Shown: one piece after another, positions 18,754-25,942 of the stretch
How positions within the stretch are numbered: position 1 is the stretch's first letter
Layout of the letters: every line of letters starts with the position of its first letter
From: Akkermansiaceae bacterium
GTDB lineage: Bacteria > Verrucomicrobiota > Verrucomicrobiia > Verrucomicrobiales > DEV007
Assembly: GCA_024233005.1 (NCBI GenBank)
Contig: JACKQE010000023.1
Location: forward strand, 1 to 36,368
Direction: 5' to 3'
Length of the DNA stretch: 36,368 bases
Translations under genes and position numbers: made by a program
The notes under the pieces: generated by a model
What the model was told of the DNA's origin: nothing
Seen by the model: the letters and a program-made list of their open reading frames with translations, nothing else
Database searches by the model: none

Positions 18754-19016
18754 TTCAGGGCGACCCATTTCTTGGGAGGGGTGTTGAGTAGGTAAAAGAC
18801 AAGGCCATGCGCAGTGCCATTCTCTGAAGGTGGCCGCTTGGCTCGGGGTATTATTTAATAATTCCTAACATTCAGTAAATATTATAAACCAAAGTCCCTT
18901 AGGGGTGTTTTTATTATGGTTTTTATGGTTTTTCTTTACTTATACATTTTTTAACTATAAATTGGCCTTGTTATTCCAATTGTGGGACCGCCAAGGCGGG
19001 CACTCCACCAAGGGCC
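18754..19016 (+). promoter_or_regulatory. Intergenic region with AT-rich island and candidate promoter for the small secreted protein
   Basis: About 110 bases (18850-18962) are strikingly AT-rich in otherwise GC-rich DNA. The island holds a weak CCC-TTA-GGG hairpin with a following T-run (18896-18909), a 9-base tandem repeat TATGGTTTT x2 (18915-18932), and a possible promoter: TTTACT at 18935-18940 and TATAAA at 18956-18961 with a short 15-base spacer. That would give a leader of about 50 bases before the ATG at 19017. The -10 match is good, the spacing is not ideal. Confidence 0.45.
18915..18932 (+). repeat. Two tandem copies of a 9-base direct repeat
   Basis: TATGGTTTT at 18915-18923 is repeated exactly at 18924-18932, directly upstream of the candidate -35 box. 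It may be chance in AT-rich sequence or a paired binding site. Confidence 0.6.
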
Positions 19017-19313
19017 ATGAACACGAAACACCACAAACCAACTTCCATCGCTGCCGTGGCAGCGTTCCTTTTGGCACTGCCATTGGCAGGTTCCGCCGAT
19101 GACCAGAAACAAAGCTCCGGTGACACGCCGATTCCCTCTCCGGGATATTGGCTTCCCAAGTTTTGGGATCGCTCGAATGCATCCCAGATCTGGCATGATC
19201 CGAATTTTGTTCCCCAGAAGGAATCCCGTGAGGCCGCTTCCCGGGTCGCCAAGCAGATTCCGGCGAGGAATGCGGCTCGCTATGGAGCCGGAGCGCCTGT
19301 TGTTAAGGACTGA
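19017..19313 (+). CDS. Small secreted protein of unknown function, 98 aa
   Basis: I recognise no family. Residues about 1-27 are a textbook Sec signal peptide (basic MNTKHHK, hydrophobic AAVAAFLLALPLAG, likely cleavage after GSA). The mature part is about 71 residues, soluble, without cysteine, rich in proline and aromatic residues in the middle (SPGYWLPKFWDRSNASQIWHDPNFVP) and helical and basic at the end (KESREAASRVAKQIPARNAARYG). The ATG at 19017 has AAGGG very close and AAGGCGGG about 16 bases upstream, so the ribosome site is unclear. The gene is monocistronic: it sits between an AT-rich promoter island and a strong terminator. Reality is supported by the signal peptide and this tight framing. 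Confidence 0.75.
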   Translation: MNTKHHKPTSIAAVAAFLLALPLAGSADDQKQSSGDTPIPSPGYWLPKFWDRSNASQIWHDPNFVPQKESREAASRVAKQIPARNAARYGAGAPVVKD

Positions 19314-19351
19314 TTCCCTTTCCGGGGGATCCCCTATTTTCAAGAAACCAC

Positions 19352-19398
19352 GCCGGTGCGGACGGGATGATTCCCGCTTTCGCACCGGCTTTCTTTTG
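19352..19398 (+). terminator. Rho-independent terminator after the small secreted protein gene
   Basis: GCCGGTGCG at 19352-19360 pairs perfectly with CGCACCGGC at 19381-19389, with a smaller inner CGGGA/TCCCG pairing, and is followed by TTTCTTTT. This is one of the two clearest intrinsic terminators in the window. Confidence 0.88.
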
Positions 19399-19427
19399 TC
19401 CGGGAACATTATTTTTCAGTTTACAAT
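19396..19427 (+). promoter_or_regulatory. Candidate rpoA promoter
   Basis: TACAAT at 19422-19427 matches the -10 consensus at five of six positions. The best upstream match is TTGTCC at 19396-19401, but at a 20-base spacing, so the -35 is doubtful. It lies right after the preceding terminator and would give a leader of about 115 bases before rpoA. No other good candidate is seen in 19399-19547. Confidence 0.3.
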
Positions 19428-19547
19428 CCTTGTTTCCAAGCGACATTCCGCGCCCACGAGCTTTCCCTATCTGCCGTAGGTCCCTGGGCTTTTCTCTCCG
19501 AGAAGGCACTGCTCGCCAGGGGTAACCCGGCCATCCAACCTGTCAAT

Positions 19548-20624
19548 ATGCCCTTCAAACTTGCTCCGTTCGAAATGCCCAGCCACCTCATCAAGGATGA
19601 GGGAACGGCCACCGACAACTACGCCAAATTCATCGCCGAACCTTTCGAAGGCGGTTATGGACACACCATCGGCAACTCGATCCGCCGGGTGTTGCTTTCC
19701 TCCTTGGAGGGTGCTGCCATCACCAGCGTGCGCATCGCGGGTGCCCCGCATGAGTTCACCTCCCTTCCCGGGGTGCGGGAAGATGTGACCGAAATCATCC
19801 TCAATCTGAAGCAGATCCGCTTCAAGCATTTCGAAAACAAGGAACCGGCCACGATGAAGCTCTCCGTGGACCGCGACGGGGTGGTCACCGCCGGCGACAT
19901 TCAGGAAATCTCGCAGTATCACATCCTCAACAAGGACCAGTACATCTGCACTCTGGACCGCAAAACGCGGTTCCAACTCGATCTGGAAGTCCGCGTCGGC
20001 CGCGGCTTCAACACTGGCGAGGACAACAAGCTCAACGACATGCCGATCGGAGTGATCCCGATCGACTCCATTTTCTCTCCGGTCCGCCGCGTCAAATTCG
20101 GTGTCGAGGCCACCCGGGTCGGCCAAATCACCGACTATGACCGCCTTGTCGTTGAGATCTGGACGGACGGACGGATCACGCCCCCGGACGCATTGCTGCA
20201 AGCCTCGGCCATTCTGAGAAAGCATCTTGATGTCTTCGTCAACTACGATGACAACCAGATCGAGTTCGAAAAAGCTCCGGAAGCCCAAACCGAGGAAAAT
20301 CTCGAGCTCAAGAAGCTGCTCAACATGAGCGTGAATGAGATCGAGCTTTCGGTCCGCGCGGCGAACTGCCTCAACAATGCGAACATTTCCACGGTTGGCC
20401 AGCTGGCCATGAAGAGCGAGGCTGAAATGCTCAAATACCGCAATTTCGGGAAGAAATCGCTGAATGAAATCAAAGACAAGCTGCATGATCTGGGCCTTTC
20501 GCTGGGCATGCAATTCGACGCCTCCATGATCGAGCAACCGTTTGCCGGCACCCTCCTTGCCCATGACCGCGGCCCCGAGGGTCCCGGTTTGGCGGCTCTG
20601 ATCCACCAGAATCTCCGCGACTGA
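19548..20624 (+). CDS. rpoA: RNA polymerase alpha subunit
   Basis: A 358-residue alpha subunit. The N-terminal domain (about 1-240) carries the dimerisation and assembly blocks GGYGHTIGNSIRRVLLSSLEGAAITSVRI and GVREDVTEIILNLKQI. The C-terminal domain (about 255-335), which binds UP elements and activators, shows VRAANCLNNANISTVGQLAMKSEAEMLKYRNFGKKSLNEIK. A tail of about 25 residues follows the usual end. The ATG at 19548 has no Shine-Dalgarno. It is followed by rplQ after 46 bases, the usual partner, but none of rpsM, rpsK or rpsD precedes it here. Confidence 0.97.
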   Translation: MPFKLAPFEMPSHLIKDEGTATDNYAKFIAEPFEGGYGHTIGNSIRRVLLSSLEGAAITSVRIAGAPHEFTSLPGVREDVTEIILNLKQIRFKHFENKEPATMKLSVDRDGVVTAGDIQEISQYHILNKDQYICTLDRKTRFQLDLEVRVGRGFNTGEDNKLNDMPIGVIPIDSIFSPVRRVKFGVEATRVGQITDYDRLVVEIWTDGRITPPDALLQASAILRKHLDVFVNYDDNQIEFEKAPEAQTEENLELKKLLNMSVNEIELSVRAANCLNNANISTVGQLAMKSEAEMLKYRNFGKKSLNEIKDKLHDLGLSLGMQFDASMIEQPFAGTLLAHDRGPEGPGLAALIHQNLRD

Positions 20625-20670
20625 TCCTTCCGCCGCAGGGTCCCACCTCCTCAACTTCCTCCTCTCCATC

Positions 20671-21084
20671 ATGAGACATCATCGTAAAACCGTTAAACTT
20701 CAGCGCCCCGCGGCCCATCGTGACGCCCTGATCCGCAACCTTGCCTGCAGCCTGATCGAGCATCGCCGCATCAAGACCACCGTGGCCAAAGCAAAAGCAC
20801 TGCGTCCCTTCGCTGAAAAGCTGGTCACCATGGCCAAGCGTGACGACCTCCACAACCGCCGCCGGGCGATCTCCCTCCTCGGGAGCAACCAGATCGCCCA
20901 GCGTTCGGTCACCAAGTTGTTCGGTGAAATCGCTCCGGCCTCGGCGACCCGGCAGGGTGGCTACACCCGCATCACCAAGCTTGGGCCGCGCCACACGGAT
21001 TCCGCTCCCATGGCCTTCATTGAGTGGGTCGACTTCTCCGTGGCTCCAGTGGCGGCGGAAGCCGAGGCCGAAACAGCGGAGTAA
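20671..21084 (+). CDS. rplQ: 50S ribosomal protein L17
   Basis: A 137-residue L17. The N-terminus MRHHRKTVKLQRPAAHRDALIRNLACSLIEHRRIKTT is diagnostic, with KALRPFAEKLVTMAKR and GGYTRITKLGPRHTDSAPMAFIEWV further on. The last residues are an acidic alanine-rich tail (AEAEAETAE), longer than in short L17 forms. The leader upstream of the ATG is 17 of 20 pyrimidines with no G, so no Shine-Dalgarno. It is the second gene of the rpoA-rplQ pair and ends 26 bases before a strong terminator. Confidence 0.97.
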   Translation: MRHHRKTVKLQRPAAHRDALIRNLACSLIEHRRIKTTVAKAKALRPFAEKLVTMAKRDDLHNRRRAISLLGSNQIAQRSVTKLFGEIAPASATRQGGYTRITKLGPRHTDSAPMAFIEWVDFSVAPVAAEAEAETAE

Positions 21085-21110
21085 GTCCGTCCAGGATCGA
21101 TCCTGATTTC

Positions 21111-21153
21111 AAAACCGCGCTCCGGCCCTCCGGGGTGCGGTTTTTTGTTTTCC
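21111..21153 (+). terminator. Rho-independent terminator after rplQ
   Basis: AAAACCGC at 21111-21118 pairs with GCGGTTTT at 21137-21144, with GC-rich inner pairing (CTCCGG / CCGGGG region), followed by TTGTTTT. It separates rpoA-rplQ from the Bat operon. Confidence 0.88.
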
Positions 21154-21203
21154 CGGAGGGTCCCATTTGCCAAACTTGAAATTCCCCGCATCTTTCCTTC
21201 CCT

Positions 21204-22088
21204 GTGGCAGAAATCTCCGAAATTCTCAGAAAAATCCGCAAGATCGAACTTCGGACCCGCGGCCTCGTGCGGGAAAGCTTCGGCGGCGAGTACCACAGTT
21301 GTTTCAAGGGGCAGGGCATCGACTTTGAAGATTTCCGGGAATACCAGGCTGGGGATGAAGTCCGGTCCATCGATTGGAATGTGACGGCTCGGATGGGGCA
21401 TCCGTTTGTCAAAAAGTTCGTCGAGCAACGGGAAATGACAGTGTTTCTGGTTGTCGATGCCAGTGCTTCGGGAAATTTCGGCAGTCATGGCCCGGCCAAA
21501 AAGGAACTGATGGCGGAAGTCGCCGCATTGTTTGCTTTCAGCGCATTGCAAAACAAGGACAAGGTGGGTCTGATTCTCTTCACCGATGAGGTGGAGATCT
21601 ACCTTCCCCCCCGCAAAGGAACCGGTCATGCCCTGCGCATCATCCGCGACATTCTTTTCTTCGAACCCAGGAGGCAAGGCACCCGGCTTTCTTCCGCCAT
21701 CGATATCCTCAAGCACGCGATTCATCGCCGGTCCTTGGTCATCCTGCTGTCTGATTTTATTTCCCAGGATGATGTGTTCAATTCCCTAAAGACGGTCAGT
21801 CGGCAGCACGACATGATCGCCGTCCAAGTCACCGACCCCGCCGAGTTGGATTTCCCCGATGCCGGTCTGGTTTGTCTCGAAGATCCCGAAACTGGCGAGC
21901 AGGCGGAAATCGCTTCCCACCGGGGGCATTTCCGCCATCAGTACCGCGCGGCCGTCGGCGCCTGGAAGGCTGAACTGGAGAGTCAGTTCCGCCGGTTGGC
22001 CATTGATAAGATTGATCTTTCAACGGACCGGGAATATCTTCCTTCTTTGCACGCTTTCTTCCAGCGCCGGGAAGGCAAGCGTGTCTGA
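21204..22088 (+). CDS. DUF58 domain protein of the Bat operon
   Basis: A 294-residue DUF58 protein, a cytoplasmic von Willebrand A-like relative normally encoded between MoxR and BatA. The family core is clear: GGEYHSCFKGQGIDFEDFREYQAGDEVRSIDWNVTARM, then VEQREMTVFLVVDASASG with a MIDAS-like DASAS at 85-89, and VILLSDFIS later. The GTG at 21204 is the first start and lies after a pyrimidine-rich leader. It opens the operon, only 50 bases after the rplQ terminator, so the promoter must be in 21154-21203, where I see no good match. The usual upstream moxR gene is absent. Confidence 0.9.
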   Translation: MAEISEILRKIRKIELRTRGLVRESFGGEYHSCFKGQGIDFEDFREYQAGDEVRSIDWNVTARMGHPFVKKFVEQREMTVFLVVDASASGNFGSHGPAKKELMAEVAALFAFSALQNKDKVGLILFTDEVEIYLPPRKGTGHALRIIRDILFFEPRRQGTRLSSAIDILKHAIHRRSLVILLSDFISQDDVFNSLKTVSRQHDMIAVQVTDPAELDFPDAGLVCLEDPETGEQAEIASHRGHFRHQYRAAVGAWKAELESQFRRLAIDKIDLSTDREYLPSLHAFFQRREGKRV

Positions 22089-22150
22089 TTCGCCCTCCCA
22101 TTTCACTCACTTTCCCCGTTTCCGCGACGACGCACCCCTTCCGAGGCCTC

Positions 22151-22726
22151 ATGAATCCTTGCTTGCTCGCCGAAGGGCCATTGCCTGACATCGAGGACAT
22201 TGTGGGCCCGGGAAATTGGCCGCATCTCTTGCAGACCCTCCTCTGGTCCGGAATCATCTTGCTCTTTCTCACTGCCATCGGGGTGGCGGTATTCGTGTTC
22301 CTCATCAAACCCCGTCGGGAATCTCACCGCCCCTCGGCCCTGAGTCTTGCCCACCGGGCTCTCCGGGAGCTCGAATCCCGCATGGACTCTCTCACGGCCA
22401 ACGAGTTTTCGCTCAAAGTCTCCGATGCCTTGAAAGATTTCTTTCAGGCCCGTTTTCATGACCCCATCCGCTTTGAGACCTCCGAGGAGTTCCTCAACCG
22501 ATTCAGCTCTTCCGCCGCCTTTGCCTTTGACCGGCAGGGAGGAACTCGGACGGCGATTCCTGTCGCCACCGGTGACCAGGTGGCTGTCTTTCTCCGGACC
22601 TGTGATGAGATCAAATTCGGGCGCCGACCGGATGCCGACCAATACAAGCGTCCTTTGTTGGATCAGGCCCTGGGCATTTTGGCCTCGGTCCATGATGAAA
22701 CCGCAGTGTCACAAGCCAAAGGATGA
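22151..22726 (+). CDS. DUF4381-type membrane protein of the Bat operon
   Basis: A 191-residue protein with one membrane helix (about 29-53, LLWSGIILLFLTAIGVAVFVFLI) followed by a cytoplasmic helical domain (HRALRELESRMDSLTANEFSLKVSDALKDFFQARF and FLRTCDEIKFGRRPD). The pattern fits the DUF4381 proteins found between DUF58 and BatA genes. It has a GAGG four bases before the ATG. Its TGA overlaps the BatA ATG (ATGA at 22723-22726), so the two are translated together. Function is unknown beyond the Bat context. Confidence 0.8.
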   Translation: MNPCLLAEGPLPDIEDIVGPGNWPHLLQTLLWSGIILLFLTAIGVAVFVFLIKPRRESHRPSALSLAHRALRELESRMDSLTANEFSLKVSDALKDFFQARFHDPIRFETSEEFLNRFSSSAAFAFDRQGGTRTAIPVATGDQVAVFLRTCDEIKFGRRPDADQYKRPLLDQALGILASVHDETAVSQAKG

Positions 22727-23763
22727 TGCCCTCTTTTTCCATCATGCTGGCGCTGTTGCCGACAGAGTCGAATCTGGATTCATTCCGTTTCGCGCATCCT
22801 TGGTGGCTCCTGCTGGCGGTGATTCTACCGGTGTTTCTCATCTGGAAAGGCCGGCCGGGGCCCCAGGCGGCGGTCGTGTTCTCTTCGTTGCACATTCTCA
22901 AGAGGATGGGGCCATTGAGAAAATCCCGCCCCGGTCATTTGCGGTTCGCCCTCTTCCTCCTGACCTTTCTCTGCGGGGTGATCGCCCTGGCCCGTCCCCA
23001 GGTCATCAATACCCGGGTCACGACTTCGGAGAGCGGGATTGAATTGATTCTCACACTCGATGTCTCTCGCTCCATGTTGGCGGAGGATTTCTTCATCGGA
23101 AACCGCAAAGTGACCCGGTTGACTGCGGCCAAAAAAGTCACCCGGGATTTCATCAGCGGACGGACCACGGACCGGATCGGGGTCGTGGCTTTCGCCGGTC
23201 GTCCCTTTCTGGTGAGCCCGATCACTCTGGATCACTCCTGGATTGAGGACAGTCTGGACCGGGTCCAGATCGGACTGGTCGAGGACGGCACCGCCATCGG
23301 TTCGGCCCTGGCGGCAGCCGCCCGGCGTCTCGACACCCGGCCGTCGAAGAGCAAGGTGATTGTCCTGTTGACCGATGGAGCCAACAATGCCGGCAACATC
23401 AAGCCCGAGACGGCGGCCAAGCTCGCGGCGACGCTGGGCATCCGCATCCATACCATCGCCGTCGGCACTTACGGGGATTTTGTGGTTCCCACTCCGGCGG
23501 GGCCCCAACGGTTGACGCAGGAATTTGACGAAGCCACCCTGAAGAAGATTGCCGAAATCGGGAATGGTGAATTTTTTCATGCCCAGGACACCAACAGTCT
23601 GGAACGCATTTTCCGCCTGATTGATGAAATGGAAAAGACCGAGGTGAAACGGCAAACCCATGTCACGGCACGCGAACTCTTCCATTGGCCGGCCATGCTG
23701 GCCTTGCTTTTTGGGTTGATATCCCTCATAGGGGAAGAGACCTTTTGGAGACGGGTTCCGTGA
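22723..23763 (+). CDS. batA: BatA: von Willebrand A domain membrane protein
   Basis: A 346-residue protein with two N-terminal membrane helices (about 26-41 and 73-92), a VWA domain with a complete MIDAS metal site (D113-x-S115-x-S117 in DVSRS, T190 in EDGTAIG, D218 in LLTDGANNAG) and a C-terminal helix (about 322-337). BatA is part of the Bat (aerotolerance) membrane complex; the VWA domain probably faces the periplasm and binds partner proteins. FRFAHPWWLLLAVILP at the start is typical. Two consecutive ATG codons (22723, 22726) are possible starts. The next gene follows after 21 bases. Confidence 0.92.
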   Translation: MMPSFSIMLALLPTESNLDSFRFAHPWWLLLAVILPVFLIWKGRPGPQAAVVFSSLHILKRMGPLRKSRPGHLRFALFLLTFLCGVIALARPQVINTRVTTSESGIELILTLDVSRSMLAEDFFIGNRKVTRLTAAKKVTRDFISGRTTDRIGVVAFAGRPFLVSPITLDHSWIEDSLDRVQIGLVEDGTAIGSALAAAARRLDTRPSKSKVIVLLTDGANNAGNIKPETAAKLAATLGIRIHTIAVGTYGDFVVPTPAGPQRLTQEFDEATLKKIAEIGNGEFFHAQDTNSLERIFRLIDEMEKTEVKRQTHVTARELFHWPAMLALLFGLISLIGEETFWRRVP

Positions 23764-23784
23764 CGTCCCCCTCCCCCCACCCCA

Positions 23785-25935
23785 GTGACCGCGCTCTTCA
23801 AGTCCCTGTTTGCTCTTCCCGGCCATTTTGCCGCTCCGGAATGGTTGTGGTTTCTCCCGGCGCTCCCTTTGCTGGCCCTGCTGCGCTGGCGGGCCCAGCA
23901 TCTCAGTCGGCGCGGTCTGCCGGGTTTGATTTCCCCCAAATTGGTGACCCACCTCATCCGAGGGGCCAGTGAACCCCTCCGGTGGATGCGGTTCCTCCTG
24001 TTCCTCGGGGCACTTGGCTTTCTGGTGCTCGCGCTGGCGCGGCCTCAATTCGGCACGGAGCAGGCCGAGGCTCGCTCCCGGAGCCGCGATTTGTTCATTG
24101 CGCTCGACACGTCCCGGAGCATGCTCGCGGTCGATCTGGAGCCGAATCGCCTCGCCCGGGCTCGACTTGCGATCCATGAGATCGTGGATTCGATGCCGGA
24201 GGACCGCATTGGCTTGATTGCTTTTGCCGGCAATGGATTTCTCCTCGCCCCCTTGACGCTGGACCATCCCGCGGTGGTGGAGGCATTGGATCAAATGGAG
24301 CCGGGGCTGGTGCCTCGGGGGGGCACCAACCTCTCGGCGCCTCTCAGCGTCGCCCTTGATCAACTCCGCCGGAGTGGCGCCGACGGCGCGGCTCTGCTGA
24401 TCTTCACGGACGGGGAAGATCATGAGGGCAAGGGCGATGTGGCCCTCCTCGCCAAGCAGGCGAAGGAAGCCGAACTGGTGGTGTTTGCCGTCGGGGTTGG
24501 CACCGAGTCCGGAGCGATCATTCCGGCCACGGATGACGACGGGAAAGCCATCCCGGGGCAGTTTGTGGAAGACGACGCCGGCAGTGTGGTCCGGTCGAGG
24601 CTGCAGCCGGCCGCGCTGCAGGAGATCAGTGCCGCCACCGGCGGGGTCTACGTCAATCTGGGGGAACGAGGCTCCTTGACGACGGTGGTCTCCAGAGTGC
24701 TCAATGCGGTGGAAGCGACGACGAAAGAGGCCGAAGCCCGCCCGAAGCCCATTGAACGGTTCGTCTGGCCCCTTGGCGTTGCCTTGATGTTGCTGGTGGC
24801 GGCCTGGATGCTCCCGACCCACTGGAGACGCCCCCTGCGGGCTCCTTCCGCCGTCCTTGCCGGACTGGTCCTCCTGTTCGGCCTTCCCTCCCGCGCCGGA
24901 GCCGAAGCCACCGACAGTCGAGGCTTTGAAGCCCTGCGGCTCAATGACTACGACGGCGCCATCGAAGCCTACGAGAAAGAAATTCCCCTCGAAAAAGATC
25001 CCGACAAAGCGACCTGGATGCAGCTGGGGCTGGGGACGGCGGCTTTTCGCAAGGGCGACTATGAAAAGGCCAAGCAGGCCTTTAGCGAAGCCCTGCAAAG
25101 CCCCCGCAAGGATCTCGCCGCCCAGGCGCATTACAATCTCGGCAACACCCTTTTTGAAATGGGAAAAGCCGAAGTCTCCGCGCCAGCCCAAAACCCGGAT
25201 GAACCGGCAGTGGAAACGGGCAATGTCGAAGCCGTGAAGAACCGGTGGAAAGAAGCCCTCGACCAGTACCGGTCCGCCCTCTCCCTGGAACCCGGGGATC
25301 GTAAGGCGAAGCACAATCTGGATGTCGTCTCGCAATACATGCAAGTCCTGCGGAAAAAGGAGGAGGAGAAGAAGGAGCAGGAAAAAAAGGAAGACAAGAA
25401 GGACGAGGACAAAAAAGACGAGGATCAGAAGGATGATCAAAACAAGGATCAAAATCAGAATCCTCAAAACCAGGGGCAGCAACCGCCGCCAGAAGGGCAG
25501 CAACCGCCTCCAGACGGGCAACAGCCACCACCTCCCAAGGATGGTCAGCAACCTCCCCAAGACGGGCAACAGCCGCCGCCGCCCAAAGATGGTCAGCAAC
25601 AACCCGGGCAGCCTCCTCCTCCCGGAGATCAGAAATCCCCCCAGGACCCCAAGGAAGGCCAACAGCCACCACCGCCGCCCAAAGGACAACCCAAGCCGGA
25701 CGAAGGCAATCCGGAGCAGGATCAGGGAAAACCTCCCGAAGGAGAAATTTCCGCCCAGCCGGGGCAGTCTCCTCCGCCCCAGCCGGGAAAACCACAAGGG
25801 GAACCTCGCAACGAGGAAACCGGTCTGACCCCCAGCGAGGCCAGAAAACAACTCAAAGACAATTCCGATGAGGACCTCAAGGCCATGCCTCTGCAAACCA
25901 AAGGGGCCCGCGCCGAACGTTACAAGGATTGGTAA
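23785..25935 (+). CDS. batB: BatB-BatC fusion: VWA domain plus TPR and charged/proline-rich tail
   Basis: A 716-residue protein. Residues 1-350 are BatB: helices at about 17-33 and 69-85, a VWA domain with DTSRS at 108-112 and IFTDGEDHEG, then a helix at about 330-347. Residues about 353-374 form a second hydrophobic stretch ending SRAGAEA that looks like a signal peptide, and 374-510 are BatC-like TPRs (YDGAIEAYEKEI, GDYEKAKQAFSEAL, AQAHYNLGNTLFEMG). A Lys/Glu/Asp tract and a Pro/Gln/Gly tract follow, then a short conserved-looking end (SEARKQLKDNSDEDLKAM). The GTG at 23785 is used; its leader is 17 of 20 pyrimidines. The fusion is the unusual part. Confidence 0.9.
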   Translation: MTALFKSLFALPGHFAAPEWLWFLPALPLLALLRWRAQHLSRRGLPGLISPKLVTHLIRGASEPLRWMRFLLFLGALGFLVLALARPQFGTEQAEARSRSRDLFIALDTSRSMLAVDLEPNRLARARLAIHEIVDSMPEDRIGLIAFAGNGFLLAPLTLDHPAVVEALDQMEPGLVPRGGTNLSAPLSVALDQLRRSGADGAALLIFTDGEDHEGKGDVALLAKQAKEAELVVFAVGVGTESGAIIPATDDDGKAIPGQFVEDDAGSVVRSRLQPAALQEISAATGGVYVNLGERGSLTTVVSRVLNAVEATTKEAEARPKPIERFVWPLGVALMLLVAAWMLPTHWRRPLRAPSAVLAGLVLLFGLPSRAGAEATDSRGFEALRLNDYDGAIEAYEKEIPLEKDPDKATWMQLGLGTAAFRKGDYEKAKQAFSEALQSPRKDLAAQAHYNLGNTLFEMGKAEVSAPAQNPDEPAVETGNVEAVKNRWKEALDQYRSALSLEPGDRKAKHNLDVVSQYMQVLRKKEEEKKEQEKKEDKKDEDKKDEDQKDDQNKDQNQNPQNQGQQPPPEGQQPPPDGQQPPPPKDGQQPPQDGQQPPPPKDGQQQPGQPPPPGDQKSPQDPKEGQQPPPPPKGQPKPDEGNPEQDQGKPPEGEISAQPGQSPPPQPGKPQGEPRNEETGLTPSEARKQLKDNSDEDLKAMPLQTKGARAERYKDW
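25351..25800 (+). repeat. Low-complexity coding tract: Lys/Glu/Asp-rich then Pro/Gln/Gly imperfect repeats
   Basis: About 25351-25470 encodes mostly K, E, D, Q and N. From 25471 the code turns into imperfect repeats of GQQPPPxG and GQQPPPPKDG up to about 25800. The PPPPKDGQQ unit occurs twice (around 25510 and 25575). Such tracts are usually extended linkers and can change length by slippage. Confidence 0.8.
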
Positions 25936-25942
25936 ACGCATC

